Part shown: in pieces, positions 9,270-15,381 of the stretch
Layout: each line of letters starts with the position of its first letter
Numbering within the stretch: the stretch's first letter is position 1
Origin: Wenjunlia tyrosinilytica
GTDB lineage: Bacteria; Actinomycetota; Actinomycetes; Streptomycetales; Streptomycetaceae
Direction: 5' to 3'
DNA: 64,000 nucleotides
NCBI RefSeq assembly: GCF_014646055.1
Contig: NZ_BMMS01000011.1
Coordinates: 106,167-170,166 of the forward strand
The notes under the pieces: model-generated
Databases searched by the model: none
Seen by the model: the letters and a program-made list of their open reading frames with translations, nothing else
What the model was told of the DNA's origin: nothing
Made by a program: the position numbers and the translations under genes

Positions 9270-9421
9270 TGTTGTCTCCTGGTATCTCGTCGCTCACCCG
9301 GATTCCGTCTCGGTCGATCCGGTCCAGGCAAGCATGCTGGGTGTAGGGCGGGGGCTGCGATGGGGAAAGGCCCCGTCTTGGGCGGGGGCCGGCCCCACCG
9401 CGGATGGTGGAGCCAGGCCCA

Positions 9422-9469
9422 CCGCCTGCGGCGAACACCCCCGTTGCTCTGTCCGTTCGCCGCAGGCGG
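9422..9469. promoter_or_regulatory. Perfect 15-bp inverted repeat with 18-nt loop
   Basis: Arms CCGCCTGCGGCGAAC (9422-9436) and its exact complement (9455-9469) flank 18 nt. It lies between two divergent exporter genes with no gene ending nearby, so it may be a regulator-binding site or a leader hairpin rather than a terminator. Its role is not known. Confidence 0.55.
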
Positions 9470-9638
9470 AGTCTCTCCTGACCTGCGAGCACAAGGTTAT
9501 GAGCCGGTCCGCGTGATTCCGTCATGCCCCAGGACGAACCCGTGGGTCGGAGGTTGTACGCGGGTACCCCTAGGGGCTGCTACTTCGGTACCGCTCCGCC
9601 GATCGCCTCAGCCTCGAGGATGACTGTGCATCCTCACA

Positions 9639-9682
9639 CCACGTGAGGTGCAAGCCCGCCCCACGTAAGGTGCGAGCCCGCC
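9639..9682. repeat. Two 22-bp direct repeats upstream of the MFS gene
   Basis: CCACGTGAGGTGCAAGCCCG and CCACGTAAGGTGCGAGCCCG begin at 9639 and 9661 and continue with CC. They differ at two positions. They lie about 100-140 bp before the chosen start of the MFS gene and could be a tandem operator. Confidence 0.6.
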
Positions 9683-9777
9683 CCGGCCTGCGCCGACGCG
9701 GGGTGTCGCGGCGGCGCTCCGCATGGAAAGGTGTGGATGACACGTATCTGTGGCGCGTGTCCCGGGAGGAGGACCAC

Positions 9778-11595
9778 GTGGGAGCGTCGGCGGAGTCCGC
9801 GGGGTCCCGATCCGCGGGGGCGGGGTTCGAATCCGCCGGAGCGGGGTCCGCGAAGTCCGGATCCGCGAAGTCCGGATCCGCGAAGTCGGGGTCGGTGAAC
9901 GCGCAGTCGACGAACGCGCAGTCGACGAACATGAAGTCGGCGGTGGCGGCAGAGGGGGCAGAAGGGGCAGAGGTACGGCTCGAGAAGGGGAACGACGGGC
10001 GCGCGGGGAGAAGTTCCCCGGCGGAGACTTCCCCGGCCACGACTTCCCCGGCCAGGTCCCCGGCCAGGACTTCCCCGCCCCAAGCTCCCCCACCCAGGCG
10101 CGGCCTGCTCGTCCTCGCGCTCATGCTCACCATGGCGCTCGCCGCCGTGGACACCACCATCGTCTCCACCGCGGTTCCCCAGATCGTCTCCGACCTCGGC
10201 GGCTTCACCGTCTTCAGCTGGGTCTTCAGCGCCTACCTGCTGGCGCAGACCGTCACCATCCCCGTCTACGGCAAGCTCGCCGACCTCTACGGCCGCAAGC
10301 CGGTCCTCGTCGCCGGAACCCTGATCTTCCTGCTCGGCTCGGCGCTGTGCGCCGCCGCGTGGGACATGCCGAGCCTCATCGTCTTCCGTGCGGTGCAGGG
10401 GCTCGGAGCGGGCTCGATCCAGGCCACCGTGCTGACCGTCGCCGCCGACCTGTACCCGCTCAAGGAACGCGGCCGCATCCAGGCGGCGCTGTCCACGGTG
10501 TGGGGAGTGGCGGCGGTCGGCGGCCCCTCGGTGGGCGGCGCGTTCGCGGCCTACGCCACCTGGCGGTGGATCTTCCTCATCAACCTTCCCCTCGGGGCGG
10601 TCGCGCTCGCCCTCATCGCCCGCCATCTGCACGAACGGGTGGACCGCGGCAGAATCCGTATCGACTGGCTGGGCGCGGGGCTCATGCTCGGCGCGGGCGT
10701 CACCCTCATCCTCGCCCTGGTGCAGGGCGGCACCGCCTGGCCCTGGCTCTCCCTGCCCAGCATGGGACTTCTGGGAGCGGCGGTCCTGCTCACCGCCGCC
10801 ACCGTGGCGGTGGAACGGCGGGCGCCCGAGCCGGTCATGCCACCGTGGATATGGACCCGCCGGGTGCTGGCAGGGGTCAACCTCTCCGGGCTGTGCATCG
10901 GCGTCATCATGATCGGCCCCAGTGTCTTCCTGCCGGTGTACGCGCAGGAGGTGCTGGGCCTGGGGCCGATCGCCGCCGGACTGGTGATGGCCACGATGAC
11001 CATGTCCTGGCCGGTGGCCGCGGCCTTCTGCAACCGGGCCTATCTGCGCATCGGCTTCCGCGACACCGGGCTCGTCGGCGCCGCCGTGGCCTGCGCCGCC
11101 GTCGTCTGGGTGCTCCTGCTGCCCTACCGGCCGCCGCTGTGGCACGTGGTGGGGGCGACCCTGCTGCTCGGCGCCGGCATGGGGCTGTTCTCGCCCAGCA
11201 TGGTCATCGGTGCGCAGCAGACGGTCGGCCAGTGGCAGCGCGGCACGGTCACCGCGGCCGTGGTGTTCTCCCGCTACCTCGGCCAGAGCGTCGGCGCGGC
11301 GCTGCTGGGCGCGATCTCCAACGCCGCTCTGCGCGGACGGCTCGACGACGCCCCGGCGGCGCTGCGCGGGCAGCTGCCCGACCGCATCGACGACATCGGA
11401 CGCGGGCTCGGACCCGAATCGCACCTCAGCCCGGCCGCCGCCGACTACCTGCGGCACGCCCTCGACACGGCCACCCACCATGTCTACCTGGGCGTGGCCG
11501 CCGGTTGCGGCGCGGCGGTGCTGCTGCTCGCCCTGGTGCTGCCGAGGAAGTTCCCCACGCCTGCGCCAAACGAGACCGGCGCGGTGCCCGACTGA
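9778..11595 (+). CDS. MFS drug exporter, DHA2 (EmrB/QacA) type
   Basis: This is a 605-residue proton-driven efflux protein of the 14-helix DHA2 family. Residues about 1-107 form a long hydrophilic tail with pentapeptide repeats (SAKSG three times, NAQST twice). The first helix starts near residue 109 (LLVLALMLTMALAAVDTTIV), and motif A GKLADLYGRK is at 165-174. I chose the GTG at 9778 because GGAGGAGG lies 6 nt upstream. An ATG at 9643 is also in frame but has no such site. The substrate is unknown. The long repeated N-terminal tail is unusual for this family. Confidence 0.9.
   Translation: MGASAESAGSRSAGAGFESAGAGSAKSGSAKSGSAKSGSVNAQSTNAQSTNMKSAVAAEGAEGAEVRLEKGNDGRAGRSSPAETSPATTSPARSPARTSPPQAPPPRRGLLVLALMLTMALAAVDTTIVSTAVPQIVSDLGGFTVFSWVFSAYLLAQTVTIPVYGKLADLYGRKPVLVAGTLIFLLGSALCAAAWDMPSLIVFRAVQGLGAGSIQATVLTVAADLYPLKERGRIQAALSTVWGVAAVGGPSVGGAFAAYATWRWIFLINLPLGAVALALIARHLHERVDRGRIRIDWLGAGLMLGAGVTLILALVQGGTAWPWLSLPSMGLLGAAVLLTAATVAVERRAPEPVMPPWIWTRRVLAGVNLSGLCIGVIMIGPSVFLPVYAQEVLGLGPIAAGLVMATMTMSWPVAAAFCNRAYLRIGFRDTGLVGAAVACAAVVWVLLLPYRPPLWHVVGATLLLGAGMGLFSPSMVIGAQQTVGQWQRGTVTAAVVFSRYLGQSVGAALLGAISNAALRGRLDDAPAALRGQLPDRIDDIGRGLGPESHLSPAAADYLRHALDTATHHVYLGVAAGCGAAVLLLALVLPRKFPTPAPNETGAVPD
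9847..9930. repeat. 15-bp tandem repeats in the MFS gene
   Basis: TCCGCGAAGTCCGGA is repeated at 9847, 9862 and 9877 (third copy altered at its end). GCGCAGTCGACGAAC is repeated at 9901 and 9916. Both periods are 15 bp and keep the frame, encoding SAKSG and NAQST pentapeptides. Confidence 0.85.
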
Positions 11596-11658
11596 CCTAC
11601 GCTGACTGGTGTTCGCGGCTTCTGGGGAGAGCGCCGCGGACGACCTTTTCGGCTGGGG

Positions 11659-11675
11659 TTCCCCCGCTGGGGGAA
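11659..11675 (+). promoter_or_regulatory. Small hairpin just before the sugar dehydrogenase start
   Basis: TTCCCCC, a GCT loop and GGGGGAA form a perfect 7-bp stem ending 17 nt before the ATG at 11693. The right arm abuts the purine-rich ribosome site. It could influence translation, but this is inference. Confidence 0.4.
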
Positions 11676-11692
11676 AGGGGGGTGGGACGCGC

Positions 11693-12964
11693 ATGCGCGT
11701 GGTCATCGCTGGTCAGGGTTACGTCGGATTACCGCTCGCCGTACGCGCCGCGGAGGCGGGGCACGACGTCGTCGGCTACGACGTGGACGACAGACGGATC
11801 AAACGGCTCGCCGTCGGCGAGTCCTATGTGGAGGACATCCCGGCCGAACGGCTGGCGCCGGTCCTCACCTGCGGGGCGTACCGGCCGAGCATCGAGGCGA
11901 GGGACTGCGCGGGCTTCGACATCGCGGTGATCACCGTGCCGACGCCGCTGCGCGACGGAGTGCCCGACCTGTCGTTCATCGAGTCGTCCGCCCGCCTGCT
12001 CGCGCGCTATCTGCGCCCGGGCGCCACCGTGGTGCTGGAGTCCACCACCTATCCGGGCACCACGCAGGAGCTCCTGGGGCCGCTGCTGGAGGAGGGTTCG
12101 GGCCTGGTGCCCGGCCGGGACTTCCACCTGGGTTACAGCCCCGAGCGCATCGACCCGGGCAACCCGACCTGGCGCCTGGAGAACACGCCGAAGGTCGTCT
12201 CCGGCATCGACGGCCCGTCCCTGGAGGCGGTCCGCGACTTCTACGCCTCGCTCGTGGAGACGGTCGTGCCCGTCTCCACCTGCAAGGAGGCCGAGCTGAC
12301 CAAGCTGCTGGAGAACACCTTCCGGCATGTGAACATCGCGCTCGTCAATGAACTGGCCATGTTCGCCCACGACCTGGACATCGATGTGTGGGAGGCCATC
12401 GACGCGGCCTCCACCAAGCCGTTCGGGTACATGCGGTTCACGCCGGGTCCCGGGGTGGGCGGGCACTGCCTGCCCATCGACCCGTCGTACCTGTCGTGGC
12501 GGGTCGAGCGGACGCTGGGCCGCAGCTTCCGCTTCGTGGAGCTGGCCAACGACGTCAACAGCCATATGCCCGACTACGTCGTCAGGCGGCTCGCCGAGAG
12601 CTTCAACGAGAGGCGCAGGTCCGTCAACGGCTCCCGGGTGCTCCTGCTGGGCCTGGCCTACAAGGCGAACACCGGCGACGCCAGGGAGACCCCGGCCGCG
12701 CGGATCGCATCGCTTCTCGCCCGGATGGGCGCCGAGGTACGGGCCGCGGACCCTCATGTGGTGGCCGGGGTGCACTCGGGCGAAGGCGGGGCGCTCGCGG
12801 AGGTGGTCCGTGTCGAGGCGACCAAGGAGGAACTGACGGCCGCGGACGCGGTGGTGCTGCTGGCCGACCACAGCGAGTTCGACTACGAGGCGGTGGTGGC
12901 GCACTCCTCGTTCGTCCTGGACTGCCGAAGGAGGCTGAGCGGGGCCAACGTCGAGGTGCTGTAG
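11693..12964 (+). CDS. Nucleotide-sugar dehydrogenase (UDP-GlcNAc/ManNAc 6-dehydrogenase type)
   Basis: This 423-residue enzyme oxidises C6 of a UDP-sugar to a uronic acid in two NAD-dependent steps. The N-terminal Rossmann motif is AGQGYVGLPLA (residues 6-16). The central domain has the conserved ELTKLLENTFRHVNIALVNE helix. The catalytic cysteine is Cys259 in GPGVGGHCLPIDPSYLSW, the form usual for UDP-N-acetyl-hexosamine dehydrogenases (WecC/WbpA) rather than UDP-glucose dehydrogenase. The substrate assignment is therefore inferred. Leu13 is a TTA codon (11729-11731), suggesting bldA dependence. A purine-rich site precedes the ATG. It may feed the amino-sugar operon at 19.6-24.1 kb. Confidence 0.88.
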   Translation: MRVVIAGQGYVGLPLAVRAAEAGHDVVGYDVDDRRIKRLAVGESYVEDIPAERLAPVLTCGAYRPSIEARDCAGFDIAVITVPTPLRDGVPDLSFIESSARLLARYLRPGATVVLESTTYPGTTQELLGPLLEEGSGLVPGRDFHLGYSPERIDPGNPTWRLENTPKVVSGIDGPSLEAVRDFYASLVETVVPVSTCKEAELTKLLENTFRHVNIALVNELAMFAHDLDIDVWEAIDAASTKPFGYMRFTPGPGVGGHCLPIDPSYLSWRVERTLGRSFRFVELANDVNSHMPDYVVRRLAESFNERRRSVNGSRVLLLGLAYKANTGDARETPAARIASLLARMGAEVRAADPHVVAGVHSGEGGALAEVVRVEATKEELTAADAVVLLADHSEFDYEAVVAHSSFVLDCRRRLSGANVEVL

Positions 12965-12969
12965 TCGGC

Positions 12970-12989
12970 GCCCGGCCCCCGCGCCGGGC
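12970..12989 (+). terminator. Short hairpin after the sugar dehydrogenase
   Basis: GCCCGGC and GCCGGGC (12970-12976 and 12983-12989) form a 7-bp stem with a 6-nt loop just after the stop codon, between two converging genes. A weak terminator is the likeliest reading. Confidence 0.45.
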
Positions 12990-13039
12990 TCGTCGCCGCG
13001 CCGCTGGGCGCCGGGATCGGGGCCGGGCTCGCCGGCGGC

Positions 13040-14077
13040 TCAGCCGTCGGCGGCCTGCCCGCCGGCGGCCCGACCGTCCCGCCGGCCCTCTTCGGCGTCG
13101 TCCGGCCCGAGGCCGCCGTCGTCGTAGTCGCCGCAGTCGTAGTCGTCGTAGTCGCCGTCGTAGTCGTCGTAGTCGTCGTAGTCGTCGTAGTCGTCGATGA
13201 CGGACGAACCGGTCACGGCGGCCAGGCTGCTGCGGACGTGGGCCAGATGCGCCCTGATCTGCTCGCGGCGCTCGTCCTGGTCGCGCTTGTTCCGCTGGGC
13301 GTCCTGGTGGATTCTGTCCGCCTCGGCGTTGGCCTCGGCGAGGAGCGCCCGCGCGCGGGCGCTCGCCTGCTCGGCGGACTGCCGGCTCGACCGCTCCGCG
13401 CGTTCGCGTGCCTGCTGGGCCTCCTCCAACGTGGCGTTGGCGTGGTCGAGCAGGCCGTTCACGCGGCGCCGCACCCGGCCCTCCCGCTCGGACAGCTCCT
13501 GCTCGAAGGCCTGCTCGCGCTGTTTGCGGGCCGCCTCCAGCTCGGCCAGGGTGACGGCTATGCGCTCCCGTATCGCCGCCGCGTCCCGCTCGGCCTTCCC
13601 GCGCGCCTCGGCCGCCTCCGCCATGGCCTCCTCGCGCAGCGCCCGCCCCTGCCCGTTGGCCGCGTCGAGCATCTGGCGCGCCCGCTCCTCGGCGGCCTCC
13701 CGTGCCCGCTGGGCCTCGGCCGCGGCCTCGGCGTAGAGGCGTCTGCCCTCCCGTTCGGCCCCGTCCCGCTCGGCCTCACCGGCGGCGACGGCGGCATCGC
13801 GCACCTGCCGCGCCTCCTCCTCGACCAGGCCCAGGAGGGTACGGGCGCGCTCACCGAGCTCGCCGAAGGTGGGCGGGGCATGCGACTCGGCCTTGCGGCG
13901 CAGCGCCTCCAGCTCGGCCTCCGCCTCGTCGGCCAGCGCGGTCAGCCGCGCCAACCGCTCCCGCGCCGACTCCCGTTCGCCCGCGAGCACCTCCAGCACC
14001 CGGTGCACCTGCTCTGGGCGGTAGCCGCGGCCGCGGACGGTGCCGAACTCGTCCCGCGATGAGGCCGTCGAACCCAT
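13040..14077 (-). CDS. FilP/'cellulose-binding protein'-like coiled-coil protein
   Basis: This 345-residue protein is almost wholly coiled coil, rich in Ala, Glu and Arg heptads from about residue 25 to 295. It starts with a short segment (FGTVRGRGYRPEQVHRVLEVL) that resembles DivIVA-like N-termini. The arrangement matches Streptomyces FilP-type filament proteins, once called cellulose-binding proteins, which help polar growth. The C-terminus is a low-complexity acidic stretch of DYDD repeats. I preferred the ATG at 14077, with AGGGG 8 nt upstream, over one two codons earlier. A cytoskeletal role is inferred from composition; it need not be the FilP orthologue. Confidence 0.65.
   Translation of the reverse strand: MGSTASSRDEFGTVRGRGYRPEQVHRVLEVLAGERESARERLARLTALADEAEAELEALRRKAESHAPPTFGELGERARTLLGLVEEEARQVRDAAVAAGEAERDGAEREGRRLYAEAAAEAQRAREAAEERARQMLDAANGQGRALREEAMAEAAEARGKAERDAAAIRERIAVTLAELEAARKQREQAFEQELSEREGRVRRRVNGLLDHANATLEEAQQARERAERSSRQSAEQASARARALLAEANAEADRIHQDAQRNKRDQDERREQIRAHLAHVRSSLAAVTGSSVIDDYDDYDDYDDYDGDYDDYDCGDYDDGGLGPDDAEEGRRDGRAAGGQAADG
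13117..13198. repeat. Low-complexity GTCGTCGTA repeat encoding an Asp/Tyr tail
   Basis: A run built mostly on 9-bp GTCGTCGTA units, interrupted by GCC and GCA variants, encodes the DYD-rich C-terminal tail of the coiled-coil protein. Copy number is likely to vary between strains. Confidence 0.8.
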
Positions 14078-14154
14078 GCTCATGTCCCCTTGTCGTCGCC
14101 CCCTTCCTCCTACCCAGGCCGGGCGGCCCGCCCACCCCGGAGCCGGGGGCGCGT

Positions 14155-15246
14155 TCAGGCCAAGCGGGGCGGAAGCCGCCGGTCGCCGCGCATCGCGTCG
14201 AACAGCGCCTCCGCCCGCGCCCTGTCCCACAGCACGACATCGCCGACGCCCGCCGCTGTGGCCGCCGCGTTGCCCACGGGGACCGTACGGGCACCCCCGC
14301 CGACCGCTCCGCGCAGGCCGAGCACCAGCCGGGAGACATCCATGGCGCCGCTGCCCTCGTCCACGGTGGCGGCCTCCAGGACCGAGCCGACCAGGGGGTA
14401 GAGGAGGAAAGGATTGAACACCAGCGACGGCTGCGCCGCGGTGTCGGCCAGTCCGGAGAGCAGCCGCCGCTGCCGTCCGACCCGGCCGAGATCGCCCTCG
14501 GGGTCGAAATAGCGCGCCCGTACGAACGCCAGGGCCTGCCCGCCGTCGAGCGTGCGGCAGCCCTTGGCCAGACGGGCTCCCGACCGGCTGTCGTGGATCG
14601 CCTCGCTCAGGCAGGTACGGACGCCTCCCACGGCGTCCACCACGGAGACGAACCCGGAGAAGTCGATCTCGGCGTAGTGGTGGAGCCGCAGGCCGGTCGC
14701 CTCCTCCACCGTCCGGGTGAGCAGGAGGGGGCCGCCGAGCGCGAAGGCGGCGTTGGCCTTGTTGTACTGGACGGGGTGGCGGCGCCCCGTGCGGTCGGTG
14801 AAGGCCGGGATCCGCACATAGGAGTCGCGCGGCAGGCTGACCAGCTCAGGTCCGGAGTCGCCGTCGTGGAGCAGCATGATCGTGTCGGTGCGGCCGCCGT
14901 CGGCCGCGTGGCCCACATGGAGCCGCCTGCGCTGCTCGGCGGACAGGTCGGTGCGGCTGTCGGACCCGACGATCAGCCAGTTGACGCCCGCGCCGGAGGG
15001 AGGGCGGCCCGCGTACTCGGCCAGGGCGGGGACCCTGTGCAGCCGCCCGTCCGCCCAGTCCCGGCCCATGACGCAGACCACCGAGGCGAGCAGGACCAGT
15101 CCCGACGCCCCGGCCGCGATCCGGCGCGCCCACGGCGAACGCGGCCGCCGCCGGCGGGACGGCGGCCGGACGGTGCTCAGGGGCCGCGCCCCCGCCCCCG
15201 GCTGCTCCTTCGCTTCACTCATGGACTGACCCGTGGACTGATCCAT
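14155..15246 (-). CDS. LytR-CpsA-Psr (LCP) family protein
   Basis: This 363-residue membrane-anchored protein has a basic cytoplasmic N-terminus and one transmembrane helix at about 43-60 (AAGASGLVLLASVVCVM). Its extracellular LCP domain shows NWLIVGSDSRTD, RTDTIMLLHDG, SLPRDSYVRIP and the later KGCRTLDGGQALAFVRAR. The conserved Asp and Arg residues of the family are present. LCP enzymes transfer undecaprenyl-linked glycopolymers onto peptidoglycan or other cell-wall acceptors. The neighbouring nucleotide-sugar genes fit a role in cell-wall glycopolymer attachment. No good ribosome site separates the ATG at 15246 from another in-frame ATG at 15222. Confidence 0.9.
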   Translation of the reverse strand: MDQSTGQSMSEAKEQPGAGARPLSTVRPPSRRRRPRSPWARRIAAGASGLVLLASVVCVMGRDWADGRLHRVPALAEYAGRPPSGAGVNWLIVGSDSRTDLSAEQRRRLHVGHAADGGRTDTIMLLHDGDSGPELVSLPRDSYVRIPAFTDRTGRRHPVQYNKANAAFALGGPLLLTRTVEEATGLRLHHYAEIDFSGFVSVVDAVGGVRTCLSEAIHDSRSGARLAKGCRTLDGGQALAFVRARYFDPEGDLGRVGRQRRLLSGLADTAAQPSLVFNPFLLYPLVGSVLEAATVDEGSGAMDVSRLVLGLRGAVGGGARTVPVGNAAATAAGVGDVVLWDRARAEALFDAMRGDRRLPPRLA

Positions 15247-15263
15247 GGTCAGAAATTGAACAG

Positions 15264-15301
15264 AGGGCGGCGGGCCGTCATGGTCGACGACCCGCCGCCC
15301 T
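15264..15301 (-). terminator. Hairpin between the SUKH-4 gene and the LCP gene
   Basis: AGGGCGGCGGG and its exact complement (15264-15274 and 15291-15301) form an 11-bp stem with a 16-nt loop. It probably terminates the long gene at 15382-18219. Because it ends 18 nt before the LCP start it could also act in the LCP leader. Confidence 0.6.
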
Positions 15302-15381
15302 TCGAGGGAAACGGAAGGACTGGACGCTCCTCGGACCGCCCCCGGACTCTCCCCGGACGGTCCGGGGCTCTGCTCGGGCCC

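Larger units (their letters stand above)
9270..9777. other. Divergent promoter region between ABC and MFS exporters
   Basis: This 508-bp interval contains no supported gene. It holds a perfect 15-bp inverted repeat (9422-9469), the palindrome CCCCTAGGGG near 9566-9575 and two 22-bp direct repeats (9639-9682). Promoters for both exporters must lie here. Confidence 0.6.
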
